In this document: piece by piece, positions 1 to 13,900 of the stretch
Layout of the letters: each line of letters begins with the position of its first letter
Position numbering within the stretch: the stretch's first letter is position 1
Assembly (NCBI GenBank): GCA_026122225.1
Contig: JANEZZ010000478.1
Location: forward strand, 596,102-660,101
DNA length: 64,000 nt
From: Heloderma charlesbogerti
Lineage: Eukaryota; Chordata; Lepidosauria; Squamata; Helodermatidae
Direction of reading: 5' to 3'
Made by a program: the position numbers and the translations under genes
The notes under the pieces: generated by a model
What the model was told of the DNA's origin: nothing
Seen by the model: only the letters and a program-made list of their open reading frames with translations
Databases searched by the model: none

Positions 1-782
1 ACAAAGAACATATCTACTGTACACATTAACCAAAGGCATTACTGTCATATTAAAATTGTGAAATAATATTTTATATTACATTTCAAGCTACAAATTAATT
101 CCTACCAGGAAAAAAAAGGTTTTTTGTTATAGTTGTTCTTAAATACCTCAATATTCTTTCCATTCATTCACTTTCTTCCATCTAGGGAAAAAGTTTCTTT
201 CCTTTCTTCTACTAAGCTTGTGGACAGTTTGTTACTGAGGAGCTTGGCCTCAGCAGGACGAACCCTTCTCTCTTGGGGAGGTAATATACACATACAGAGA
301 CTTCTTGTCTTTCTGCTTCACTGCCTTCCCCTTCCCTCCTCTGCTATCCAGCTTGTAGCCTTCTCTATTTGTGCCACCCTCACCCAAATAACATATGTCT
401 CAAGTTTGCCCCATTACAATTAGGCCTCCTGGATGCCCCATAGCATTCCAAGCAGCCTCCCACATCCATATGCGCACATGTATATGCTCCTTTGCCACAC
501 TTGGCCTTCTGCCTGTACTTTCCCCATTTCTACAGTGTTCCCTAACTAAGCTGTTGGTTCAAACTGAATGCTGCTTATCTAACCAACGTTTCTATTGTGT
601 AGCCAAATTGCATATTAATGAACCTTTCTTTATTTTGTAATGAAGCATATATCCTTTGATCTACACCGTGCTTTGTTCTACTGCTAATTTGCCCTTGGTA
701 TAGGATTACAGTGTAACCTCCCCATGCTGCACTGTGATTCTAGGTTCAAGATCCTTAAAAATTGTGTTGGTCAAGTACACAT

Positions 783-1071
783 GTGCAGGTCAGCAGTTCG
801 AGACCCAAGTGCTGCGTGATGGAGTGAGCTCCCATCTTCAGTCCCAGCTCCTGCCAACCTAGCAGTTCGAAAGCAAGAAATTGCAAGTAGATAAATAGGC
901 ACCGCCTCGGCGGGAAAGGTAACAGCGTTCCGTGCACCTCGGTGTTCAGTCATGTCGGCCACATGACCACAGAAGCGTCTTCGGACAGCGCTGGCTCTTC
1001 GGCTTAGAAACGGGGAAGAGCACCGCACCCTAGAGTCGGACACGACTGGTTGGGGACACCTTTACCTTTAA
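783..1071 (-). mobile_element. Squamate SINE copy (minus)
   Basis: Starts on the minus strand at GGTAAAGGTGTCCCCAACC (near 1071) and runs through GTGTCCGACTCTAGGGTGCG, GAAGAGCCAGCGCTGTCCG and GGTGCACGGAACGCTG to the region near 783. A second copy at 26872-27165 has the same parts in the same order. This is a very common lizard interspersed repeat. The open frame across it is a by-product of the repeat. Confidence 0.75.
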
Positions 1072-1769
1072 CAATTTACAATGAATTGTTTGCTAAACAG
1101 AAGTAAAAAAGCAACTATTTCAAAAATGGAATTTTCCAGTATTAAACTACTAAGCAACCAATATCACATCATAAACCGAACTGGGATGAAAAGCAATCCA
1201 GAATAAGTTTACAACAGATGCACTGGAAAAATCTGTTTGAAGAGCAGGATAGAAATGTATTAATAAATAAATATGCCATATGCTAGATAGAAAATAAAAG
1301 TAATATTAAAGGCAAATAAATATAAAGCTGGCAAATTATATGTAACAAACACTCTGAGCTGGAAATATGCAGATTTGCTTTGTCTAAATACTTTGCATAT
1401 TGAGAATAAGTGCTTGAACTATGCCAGCTCATATTCTCAAGCAGATTAGTTATCCATTAAAAACCCTTTCTAATTCATTATGTACAGATTTCTCATAAAT
1501 TATTATATGTATGCACTCTCGTAAAAGAGTTCTTCTAGAAAATGATTGAAAATTTATTTGACATTAAGGAACTGCAGCAAATGTCCTTGAACAATAGAAA
1601 GAGTCTCTTCCTTCCCAACTTCCATCAAGATTTCAGATAAAATAAAATGCATTTATATTAACTAGAATAGTTACATTCTTGCAAATTAAGAAAAGAGACA
1701 AGGGGACTATATTACGCAGCCCACACATTATTTGTATCATGTAGATTATATGCACAGGAGTGTGTTTGT

Positions 1770-1990
1770 TTGTGGTTCAAAATAGAATATCCCCAGTTGG
1801 AAGTGACTGAGACAGATAGGCATGAAGACCTATGTTCAAAGCCTATCTCAGCTGTGACTAGTCTTGGGAAAGTCACATACTCTCAAAATCAATTCTTAGT
1901 GTGTAATCATAATGACCTTCCTTACAATTGAGAAGATGAACAATATTAAGAATTTACTACAGTTCAAGTGCTATATGAATGATTAATAAT
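1770..1990 (+). repeat. Degraded MIR-like / tRNA-SINE-like repeat
   Basis: Contains CAGCTGTGAC and GGGAAAGTCACATACTCTCA, resembling the central part of the better preserved SINE at 43256-43504 read on its minus strand. Strongly diverged; boundaries are approximate. Confidence 0.4.
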
Positions 1991-2356
1991 GGCTCACAGT
2001 AGGCATCATTCATTCTTTTGTTATTTTTACCTGCTTTTCAGGCATATTGCATGTATCATTTCTAAACTGAAGAGTTGGGTTTGCCAAGCTTTTTACAGAA
2101 AAGACAACATGTAATTCACTAGCTCCTTCTCACCAATCAACTTAATTAAGGGAGAATTTAAAGGCTGAACTTGCTTGAAATAGAACCTGTAGTGCCCAAG
2201 TCAGATTTATAGATCTGTAGTCAAAGAGATACTCTTAGGATAGTAAGGTATGCTGCTCTTCCATTACATGTATTCTTCTCATGTTTCACTACCAACATGA
2301 ATAGAAGGAGGCAAAAGTGTCCTTCCTTGATGATATGTCAAATTACAGCATAGTAC

Positions 2357-2430
2357 CTTCTTTTGACTCCATAAAATTCTTCTACAATGACCTGTAGGAC
2401 AGCTCGATAAAACAATGATTCTGTAGGCAG
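2357..2430 (-). CDS. METTL25: METTL25 coding exon 8
   Basis: 74 nt, acceptor gttttgcag at 2431, donor AG|GTACTA at 2356. It encodes [13 protein letters not shown] and [12 protein letters not shown] and leaves two bases for the next exon, which is not in this window. I searched 1-2356 for the next conserved block and did not find it. Confidence 0.92.
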
Positions 2431-5400
2431 CTGCAAAACATCAAAGCACAGCAGGAAGTTAAGTTGGAACCAAACACCATAACTAGAACAGTTGGCTGTC
2501 CTCAACTAATTATTGGTTTATGTTCATTCCACCTAGTGTTACTAGCAAGTCTCTTGTTTCCAAGTTAAAGTGTTGTTCTTTAGAAATATAATGATGTAAC
2601 CATAATTGTTGGAAAAAATAAACACAGGAAATAGCAAACACTGAGTGAAACTGGGAAGAAGACTAGAGGAAAGAGAGAGCCCCATAGGCCAAATTATGCT
2701 ATTTGTTATGTTGGTTTTACTGCAGAAACGTACCCATTTAAGTTTAATCTATTTCTCCAAAGTCAGAGGGAAAACATTTTGCAAGTATTAAATGTGCTCT
2801 TTTCCTCCCTAAGAACTTCATCTTCTTTCCCTGATGTATATAGAAAGCATTATGCTTCTAAAAACAGTGCAATGTGTTGAAGAACTTCATACCTTGAAGA
2901 ATGAACGATGTGTTTACATAAGAAAAGGTAATCCTTGCGCCTCTTTAAAATGCAGGGCCAAATTCATCCCCTGTGTAAACTCCAATGAGGTCAATGAGTT
3001 TGCAGCAGGGACACATTGGCTTGTAAATCTGGTGTGCTGAACCATCATACAGCTTGTGTACATATACCAAAAGGGATGATAAATGGGGCAGTAATGATTT
3101 AAAGTATCCACAGAAAGAATTTAGATGGGGATTTAAAAACAAAGAATATTGAGAGTCCTGCCAAAACCAAGCATTTGCAATAAATCAAAGAAAATCCTTC
3201 CAATACTTTTCCATTTTTATATCTTCAGCTGTGTAAGACTAGTATTGAGAAGAAAATTCACTGATCGTTCATTGGCCCAGGTTAGGAAGCCATTTGAATC
3301 TGACCACTGTGTTTCTGGTAAAATGTCAGAAAATTAATTGCATGATGTACAATCTGGCCTTAAATTATTCCCAATATTAGTCTATAAATGGAGAAATAAA
3401 ATTTCAGTAACAAATAATTCTTATGGAAAGATCTGAACTTGCAGCAATACATTATGGGAAAATATAGGCAGTTACCCAACTATAAAAACTGAAAGGAGAG
3501 AGGCGTGTTAGAGTTCATAAACTTTATTTTTTTTAAGCTGACTACATTACTGGAAAAATATGCAAGATTCGAAAAGAAAACTACATACCAACTTTGTGAG
3601 AAACCCAGCAAAAGAGAAAATTTCACTAAGGCTTATCCACAGCAACGATCTCCATTGACTTGTATGACCCCTCTCCAAATGTGCACATGCATACACAGCC
3701 ATGGGGAGAAATGCTGTACAGATTGGGGTATACAATTTTTCCAAGCAGTTGCAGTCAGAGAAATGGTTGCAGAGTCCCTACAACACGGGCAGGGAACCAT
3801 TTTCAGCCTCAGGGCTGAATTCAGTTTGGGGTAAGCTCTCAGGGGCTGCACTCCAGTGGTGGGCGGGGCCAAAACCTAAGGAGTGGGGCCAAAGCCAAAA
3901 GGGGTGGAGCCAAAATCCCCCCCCACTGTCTAGTCTAGCTTAAAGCTCTTACTGCCTGTAACTATGCCTTAAGAGAGGCATTTCAACCTTTTAGAATGGA
4001 AAGAAAACTACACAAAAGCTGGGAAACTACCAAACTCTTGATGGATGGGAGATGGGTTGGGGCCAAGGAATGGGGTGTGGCCATCTGGGGAAGCCAGGAG
4101 GACCAAGATTTGGTCCCCAGGCCTCAGATTCCCTACCCTTGTCCTACAAGGACTACAAGTATTCTTGTCAGGTGCCATTCCATATTAGCATGTAACACTG
4201 CTGCTGAAGGCTCTGCCATGGTTGCCCATTTGCTATTAGGCCAGGTTTAAGGTTCTGCTACTAGTCTACAAAGCCCTGAACAATTTGGGACCAGTGTACT
4301 TCAGGATACATCTTCTCCCTTATCATCCTGCCTGATCACCGATGTCTTCTGAAGAGGTGCTCCTGATGGTCCCACATGGATCAGAGATCCACTTGCAAAC
4401 CACCAGAGCAGGGCTTTTAGCACATCAGCTCCCTCCCAACTGGAATCAGGCATGCGCCTACATAATTTTGTTTTCAGCATCTGCTGAATACTCTTTTCTC
4501 AAACAAGCATTTCCTGACCAATGATTAAATTCCAGACACCATTTTATTGATATATTCATTTTTATTTCAATTTTTTGTATTTAGTGTTTTAGTGGCAAGT
4601 TCTTGGTGGGCTGGGGATACCAAGTCATCTTGTCTGCCTCCTGAGGAATCTGTATAATGACCAAGTAGCAACAGTAAGACCAGACCACGGAACGGACTGG
4701 TTTAAGACTGGGAAAGGAGTACGGCAGGGTTGTATACTCTCACCCTACCTATTCAACCTGTACGCAGAACACATCATGCGACGTGCTGGGCTTGATGAAG
4801 CCAAGGCTGGAGTTAAAATCGCTGGAAGAAACATTAACAATCTCAGATATGCAGATGATACCACTTTGATGCTGAAAGTGAGGAGGAGCTGAGGAACCTT
4901 ATGATGAAGGTGAAAGAAGAAAGTGCAAAAACTGGGTTGCAGTTAAACCTAAAAAACCCCAAGATTATAGCAACCAGCTTGAATGATAACTGGCAAATAG
5001 AGGGAGAAAACGTGGAGGCAGTGACAGACTTTGTCTTTCTAGGCACAAAGATTACTACAGATGCTGACTGCAGCCAGGAAATCAGAAGACGTTTACTTCT
5101 TGGGAGGACAGCAATGACAAATCTTGATAAAATAGTGAAGAGCAGAGACATCACACTGACAACAAAGGTCCGCATAGTTAAAGCAACGGTATTCCCCGTA
5201 GTAAGCTATGGCTGCAAGAGCTGGACCATAAGGAAGGCTGAGCGAAGGAAGACAGATGCTTTTGAACTGTGGCGCTGGAGGAAAATTCTGAGAGTGCCTT
5301 GGACTGAAAGAAGATCAAACCAGTCCATACTCCAGGAAATAAAGCCAGACTGCTCACTTGAGGGAATGATATTCAAGGCAAAACTGAAGTACTTCGGCCA

Positions 5401-8400
5401 AATCATGAGAAGACAGGATACCCTGGAGAAGATGCTGATGCTAGGGAAAGTGGAGGGCAAAAGGAAGAGGGCCCGACCAAGGGCAAGATGGATGGATGAT
5501 ATTCTGGAGGTGACGTACTTGACCTTGGGGGAGCTGGGGGTGGCAACAGCCGACAGGAAGCTCTGGCGTGGGCTGGTCCATGAAGTCATGAAGAGTCGGA
5601 AGCGACTGACCGAATAAACAACAACAACACAACAACACTACTCCAAAGTCTTTTGATGTGGAACAATTTATAAACCCTATAATAAATAAATAAATAAATA
5701 GCCTTGTGCTTGCTTTCACATACTCTTTCTTGTCACATACCCATGTAAACAAGCAAGTAGAAGAACTCTGCAGTGTAACCAAACTGGAACTGATAACTAG
5801 TCCATAATCATTTGCTCCTCAGTAACGAAAGGTAAGTCACTTAGGATGCAAACCTATGCATGTTTAGACAGAAAAAAGTCCTACAACTCCCACCATGTCT
5901 CAGCTAGCATAGCACAGCTGGCTGGGGCCTGCCGGGAGTTCTGGGACTTCTTTCAGTCTAAACACGAATAGGATTGCGGTCCAAATATATTTCATGGAGA
6001 TCTGAATATCTATACTCCCCTTTCAGGTTTCTGTGATCATAAAGGTATTTCCTGCATGTCTTGCCATGAGTTCTCTACAAGCACATGCAATGTATTTGTC
6101 AGGATTCCTTTTGCCCCCACTGAACTTCAAACGCCAAATCAAAACACAGACAAGAGGCTTCAATCTACGGCTTTAAATCCATTTCTTCAAAGGATCATAC
6201 AGATGCAAATTCTCAGTGACTCTCAGTCTACAAGGAAATGCTTTCAGGGGGTTCAAAAGACAGCTACGAAAGTTGTCTGCCATTTGAAAGGAAACCAATC
6301 TCACTAGCCTAACTTAAGGGGTGGGGGGAGGTCTTTCTCTGTCTCGTGAGGTCTCTAGGAGCAGCTGTTCATGCAAGGCCAATCGGGTAAACCGTCTAAG
6401 TTCCGCCCTGGCCTTCTCCCTCTTTTCTCTGCATCTGGCATCTATTAATTCAGATTCCCCAAACCCTGCCTCTCCCTCTTCGCTATCTCTAACGATTTGT
6501 GTTTTTAGTGAGAAGAGGGAACCTCCTCCTGCAGCTGGACCTTTGAAACTTGAGGAGCCAGCCTAGCCATGTCTGGACTAGCCTGGGAACATACCTCCCC
6601 GATGTCTGGTGGTTCTTCTTCAGATTCTGAACTACTCTCCCACTCCCTGTGCTCAGAAACACTCCTGACAGTATTTAAGTATATGAAATGGATGCCATTG
6701 ATCTATACAAGATAAGAGTTTGTTTAAAAAGAACTCCTTGGCCTGCAATAGTGAACAAACGGGGCCAAGATTGCCACAGATGTAGGAATCTCAAACAGGG
6801 CATCCTCAGGTGCAAGTCCAATCCAAATGAACCCCTGGAAACAGAGGACTGAATGGAGAATGGGCTGCAATTAGTTCACGAATTTTTGTTGGATAAGAAA
6901 ACACTCTGATTCTCAAAGGAACAATTTAACTTCGTATTTTCACCGAGGTACCGTTAGACTCAGAAAAAGTTTTTACTTTAAATTTGTATGAGGCAGCACA
7001 AAAGAAACCAGTTTACAATAAGACTATAATTCTCTACCCATTTATTCAGAAGTCCTAAAGAATTTCTCTTGACTTCAAATGAGGCTCCTATAATGAAGTA
7101 AGCTGATAGAGAACTAAACCGCAAGACATTTAGAGTACTTTTAATGAATGCACTTTCTATTTCAGTCACTCTTAATTAACTGAAGAAAATTATGTTTCAT
7201 CATCACTCCACGAACACCAGGAAATAAAAGAGCGATTTCATGGTACTGATGCAGAATATCAATCTGCCTCCAATTTCAGTTTTGCTGTTTGCTAACTCTT
7301 TGATTCCGGCGAACTACAAGTTCACCACAAGGTCATGTATTCAAAGAGAGAAAATAGTTTTGTCACTACAAGAGTTAAATACACAAAATTACTCACCACT
7401 TGGCCAACTGCAACTCGTTCCAGAGCCTTTAAAGGGATGGGGGGAGGAGAGACAGCAAGAAATAGCTCTGTTTATTCTTTTATCTGAACATTTTATAAGC
7501 AGATGTGATAAAGGAAAATAAGTTATTAACAAATTGTGTGATAAAAATGAGACTGTTGGCTGAAAAGTATTATCACTACATGTTATTTAAGAGCATAATC
7601 TAAGATTCATAATTAGAATGAAATGTATACATATACTCCTGCAAACAGCTGATATTATACTAGGCTGAACATTTTAAAGTATTCTTTTCTGAATTTAATG
7701 AACTATTCATTTTGTCTCCAGTGAATTTCCTAGCTCATATTCAATAAAGTATATAGTGGAAAATGTGTGCCCTTAAACCAATGGTGGATTATTAGTTATG
7801 CCTGCAAACCATGAAATGAAAATGAAGAAAACCTTCATAAAATTGGAAGTAGGATAGAAATTCAATTCCACAGACAACAAAAACATATACTGATCTCTCA
7901 TTAACACACAACCTTAATAAAATAACATCTTAGCACATAACCTCAATAAAAGCATTAACACAAAGTGTCTCCCCATTCCTCCTGCCTATAGTCTCTAATT
8001 CAAACACTAAATTTTACTTTTCTTTTTCCCACCCACACTGCAATATAGTGTTTTCTTTCAGTTACATAAACACACACACACAAAAAATATATGCAAATTC
8101 TTTTCCTATACCTTTCTTACTTTTTAGTGCTGAAGAGCAACATTAATTTTTTTCTGTGTCAACAGCCAATTAGTTCCTAAACAACCCTTTTTTTTCTCCA
8201 TACCCTTGGTGGATACTTAATTAACAATTGTGTGAATGGTTTTGTTTAAATAAATAGCAGTTGTGGTGGTGGTGGGGATCTGGAATGGGAACCTGGAGGT
8301 AGGTATGGGATTTTTATCTCGATTGGACCCCACTTCGGTCCCAATCTGGATTGGCATGAATGGAATCTTTCTTTCCAATGCAAGTACAGCAGGTGCAGGA

Positions 8401-10871
8401 GACCGGATCTGGACAGCAGCAGAAGGCAAAGGGTCAAAGTCCCTCTATCTTCCCACCAAGGTTCTGACCTGGATAGGGCCTCCAGGACCCATTTGGTTTT
8501 TAAAATATTCACAAAATTGCCAATTGCATGAACAATGTCACATTGAGTTTGGTCCCTAGCTTATAAGCTTTGGGGGCAGGGTCATGGTCTCGGATTTTTC
8601 CCCCTTGGTGTAGTGCTAAAAAACTTATTAATAATAATAAATACTATGAACAGCTAAACTGTTGACTGCTAAGGTGTAGTTCCACCCTAGTTGTCCCTTC
8701 TTTTACTTTGCAGCAACTTGTGGCATTTCAGTGGCTACTTACAATCTCATGTGTTGTGAAGGCTCCAAACGTATCCTCATCTCTCTGTAAAAAGCACGTA
8801 CACCCATGCCAGCTATAAGCCTCACTTCCATTGCCATGATACGTATGCACATAAATATTTTACCTTGAAAACCTTCTATCATACTCTGCACATCTTTGAT
8901 ACAGCTTGTGTTAATTTCTCCCTGACTAGGTCATCTACCTTACCTGTTTTGCAACAAGGTGAACACTGCTTTTTCCCAGTACAAATCAACTGCGGGTGGG
9001 AAGGAAGACCCATTCACAAACTTTACTGAGTGAGAACTGTGGGAAGCCAAACTGTATGTTTTGTATGCATTAGAGGCAACTCAAGGGTTTATTTTGGTAT
9101 GGTCTTCATCTGCAAAGCCTGACTAGCAAGCTGGAAAACATTACTTCTATACAAATATAATATTGTTCCACTCAAGTACTGTGCAATTCTCAGTTACCAT
9201 GTTTGATGTCTAGAGATGAGCCAGCTTTTTATTATATCTCAATTCATTAACAAGTAGGAAATTGTAAGCAAAGTGTAAGCAAATCTGTGATCAAGCAAAA
9301 AAGGGACTATTGCCATTATGCAAACAGGGAAACTCCTGGCATACTCCCAGGGAACCCTGCCCTATTGCTAATATGCCTTTTTTTCTGATCAAACTGATCA
9401 ACAAGATCAACATCTTGCTAGGTATGTTCTTAAAGCCTGTTATTACAGTAATGGCAGCACCTACTTTGCTGTGGGAAAAATTATTAATAGACATCTTTCT
9501 GGTGAAATGTATGAAAAAGAAGGAAACACACCATATAAGGAGGCATTTGTTTTCAGCTGAAGCTTTCTATGGCTTTGTCAAGTACTGAAGCACAGCCAAT
9601 CAGAAGCTATTTCTATTTATTAAAACTGATTGGCCAAAATGTTATCTCCTGCTGGCTCACCTTAGAAGCAAGCTAACTAAAGAAGTTGAAAAACAGCATG
9701 AGCTACTGCGTCCATCATTTAATGCAATAAAAATTTTATTTCAGCGTCACACCGTAAGCAAGGCCCATTATTGGTTATATAACAAATAGTGCTTCCACTA
9801 CTGGAACATATGAGAAAGTGCAGAATTGTAGCACAGGAATATACTCAAAGATGAGGTAACTCAGCCTCCTCACCTAAGGCAGGATCCTGTGCACATATAA
9901 AAAAATATTCATGCCATGCTCTAAAACCTTACAGATTAACCCACCTATTCTGATTGAAGTGAATCAAAAGCAAGGGGGAAATTAGATGCCACTGTGTCTT
10001 ATGAGCATGCAAAAAGCAGGGCATGCAAAAATAGAGAAGGAAAAGTTCAGGGTTTTTTTTGGAAGACTGAGCAAATAAAAAAACACACAAATGGAAACCT
10101 GCCACAAAATGTTGCAGATGTTGTAGCAGACATTGTAATGAAGACACGAAAGGATGAGTTTGAATCTATGTTGCTCCCCCCGCCCCCCAACCTAGCACAG
10201 CATGTTTCCTGCTTATCCATCTGACACAGGCAGGAGCTCTCACTCCCCACAAAGTCAGAGCAACATATTTGCTTCATTAGCAGTTTGCAAATATGCTGCA
10301 GGGCAAAGTATTTGCTCCACCTGTCAGATGCCAGGCTGTTAAGTGATATGAACAGGACAGAGAAAAACTTTGGATATATAGGAAGCTGGTATGAAGGCTG
10401 TAAATTACCAAACTGTTATTCCACAATGTGATGACTGGGATGACTTTTGCTTTTGAGCAGACAGAAGACATTCTGTTTTTTTAAAGAGACAGGTCCTGAA
10501 GGAGATCAGAACAGAGGAAGTACCAATGGTAACAGAGCAGGTTAAAAAGTTGCACCTCGGCTCTGCACTCATGTAGCCAGAATTGTGTTGTAACAGAAGA
10601 GCAACATATATGCACAGTCCTCCATGTCTCACCTCCCTGCCTTATTTAGCTGTTCCCCCTCCACCTGCACTCTCCTCCCATCCTTCTCTTCTTCCTCTTC
10701 CTTCCTCTTGAACATGCTGCAATGAGCCAGCTAAACTGCTTTTGAAAGCCTGTTAAAATTAGCATTTGAAGTTTGTGGTGGCATGGCACACTCTTCACAT
10801 GCGCTCTGTTCGGAGTTCAGGAAAACAGTCACTGAACAGGCTGATTTACACGTCTGCAGTCTGGTCCTACT

Positions 10872-10907
<36 letters not shown>

Positions 10908-13900
10908 TGATTTAAACCCTTTAGGGGGTTGGTTCTTTGAGGTGATACACTTCTGAAAACTGCTGATAACTCCTCCTTGTATGTGGGTGGTGCCATTATG
11001 GCTACATAAGCATTGGCATTCATGCCTGAACATCAGATGTAGAACCTCTAACAAAATGGAGTGCTGCTATTCAGGATTCTAGCCACTTCCTTCCACTCCC
11101 CCCGCACTATTTTATCCCCCCCAAAACTGACAGCATTCAATGGTCACTGAGTACACCTTCCCCCCTCTTTGGATTTTTCTTCCTAAAGATTCATTACATT
11201 TCTACACATTTTGGGGTTGCCTGTTAATACCTCCCTCTCGTGCGCAGATGGAACCATATTGGCTATGTAAACAATGGTACTTACAGTCAGGGCCAGAAAT
11301 ATTGGAACAAGGATAACTGTTTTGGCAGTTGGCCTCTGTACACCACCACATTGAAGTTGAAAGGAAACACACCCAGATGGAGCGAAGTCAAGACTTTCAG
11401 CTGTAATTCAAGGGGTTTGACAAAAGTGGGGCACTAACCATTCAGGAAGGACAGCCAGTGGCACACACACACACACACATTGTTGGTGGCTCATAAGTAA
11501 TGGAACAAATCAACATCATTTCAAACTTAAGGATCGCCTTTAATACCTGGATGAAAATCCTTTGCAGTTAATGACTGCCTAAAGTCTGGAACCCATGGAC
11601 ATGACCAAATGCTGAGTTTCCTCCCTCGAGATGCTTTGCCAGGCCTTTACCGCAGCTGCCTTCAGCTGCTGCTTGTTTGTGGGTCTTTCTGTCTTCAGTC
11701 TTGTCTTCAGGAAGTGAAAAGCATGCTCTATTGGGTTGAGATCAGGTGACTGACTTGGCCATTGCAGAACATCCCACTTCTTTGCCTTGAGAAACTCTTA
11801 GGTAGCTTTTGCTGTATGTTGTGGGTCATTATCCATCTGCATTATGAAGCAGCGTCCTATCAGTTTGGCAGCATTCGGCTGAATCTGAGCAGAAAGTATA
11901 GCCCTATACACCTCAGAATTCGTCCTGCTGCTTTTATCAGCAGACAGGTCATCAATAAACACCAGTGACCTGGTTCCATACATGCCCATGCCATAACACT
12001 GCCTCCACCATGTTTGACAGATGATGTGGTATGCTTTGGATCATGAGCTGTTCCTTTCCTTCTCCATACTTTTCTCTTCCCATCATTCTGGTACAAGTTA
12101 ATCTTGGTTTCATCAGTCCAAAGAATCTTATTCCAGAACTGGGCAGGCTTTTTTAGGTGTTTGCTGGCAAAGGCTAATCTGGCCTGTCTGCTCTTGCACG
12201 TTAACAGTGGTTTGCACCTTGTTGTGAAGCCTCTGTATTTACATTGATAAAGCCGTCTCTTGACTGTAGACGTTGACAATGACATGCCTACCTCTGCAAG
12301 AGAGTTCTTGACCTGGCCAGATGTTGTGAAAGGGTTCCTCTTCACCATGAGCAGAATTCTGCGGTCATCCACTTTAGTTGTCTTCTGTCGTCTTCCAGGC
12401 CTTTTGCTGCTGCTGAGCTTGTCAGTTAATTCCTTCTTTTTCAGGATGTTCCAAACTGTTGTGCTGGCCACTCCCACTATTTTTGCTATCTCTCTGATGG
12501 GTTTATTTTGTTTCCTCAGCCTAATGATGGCCTCCTTCACTTGCATGGACACCTCTTTGGACCTCATGTTGGGAGTTCCAGTGAACAGCTACCAAATGCA
12601 AATGTAACACTCAGAACCACCTCCAGGCCTTTTATCTGCTTGATTGGTCATGGGGTACCCAGGAAACAGGCCACACCTGCCATGCAGCTGCTTGTCAGCT
12701 ATTTGTTCCATTACTTATGAGCCACCAACGATGTGTGTCTGTGTATGCCACTGGCTGTACTTCCTGAATGGTTGGTGACTTCGCTCCCACACACACGCTG
12801 GGTGTGTTTCCTTTCAACTTCAATGTGGTGGTGTACCAACTGCCAAAACAGTTATCCTTGTTCCAATATTTCTGGCCCTGACTGTACAGCTTGAAGACTG
12901 GAAATAGAGGAATGAAGATATTGACAAGTACATATGGAAGGAGTTGCAAAAAACATTCACACGTCTGCTCAAAGTAACATAAAGAATAATCTAACTCACT
13001 AAAATCTTTCTTGTTTTAAAAAAGACCTAATGGCCAGGGAGAATTTAACAACTGCTTGAACTATGAAGGCCAAACAAGTTACCCAAATGCGATCATCTTG
13101 TTTGACCAAAGACACATCTTGCTTGAATCCAGTCAGTGCTCAGAAGGATCGCAGGAATCAGGAACCTACACTATAACAATCCTTTCAATAATCTGCTGCC
13201 CAGATCAAGACCTGTCTCTAGTGGCCACTGGAATCTTAATCCCAACCATATTTTCTTATATCACTGAACACATATCAGTGTACAAATGGTCCATCACATG
13301 TGAAGAAATATAGTAGCATCCATGTAGGCACTGCCATGTTGTTTACATATAGTGGTCAAAATTTTCCATTGTGCAGAGGTGACATATATGTAAACATGGC
13401 TTCCCCAAAAAGACATCCAATAAACAACAAGCACATCTGAAAACGACAAGGTGGGACAATGTGATGGGAGGAGAAATGGTCAGCCTATTGAAGAAAACAG
13501 GTGCAGGTAAAGCAAAATCTGTCTGAAGGAATTATGCAAGTTGAGACAGAGGATGAGCAAGTCAAAGGGGCAAAGACTGAGGTATACAAGAGGATCAGAC
13601 AAGAATTAAATAAGCATTTGGTTCAAAGGAAAGATGGGTATTTCAAGAATAGGACAGTGTTGCAACCAGGAGCAGTTCTAATACTTTGATATGGTTAACA
13701 CTTCACAGATTCTGCTAGCCCATTTTGATTCATAGCTAGCATATGTGAAAATATAAGAAAGCCCACACATTTTAATCTAACTTGGGAAGGGACTGAAGAG
13801 TCAGCACAGTGGTCACCCAAAGCAAATGCCCTTAGAAATCTGAATGTATGTTATGTCATCTCACCATGTCATGACAATGTGGGCTAGAACTGAATAAATG

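Larger units (their letters stand above)
1..2356. other. METTL25 intron 8 (partial)
   Basis: AT-rich intron sequence with the SINE at 783 and the decayed SINE at 1770. I see nothing else and no further METTL25 exon. Confidence 0.7.
2431..7396. other. METTL25 intron 7
   Basis: Holds the small palindrome at 2954, L2-like and BovB pieces, a MITE and the solo LTR. The stretches 3030-4240 and 6680-7390 show nothing I recognise beyond purine-rich GGGGCCAAA-type low-complexity sequence near 3860-3910. Confidence 0.7.

Noticed and set aside
771..1043. 90-codon minus-strand frame MSDSRVRC...
   Set aside because: It matches the frame of the other SINE copy at 26894-27229; both are translations of the same repeat, not a gene.
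4843..5589. Minus-strand frames of 110 and 127 codons
   Set aside because: Shadows of the BovB RT frame on the opposite strand.
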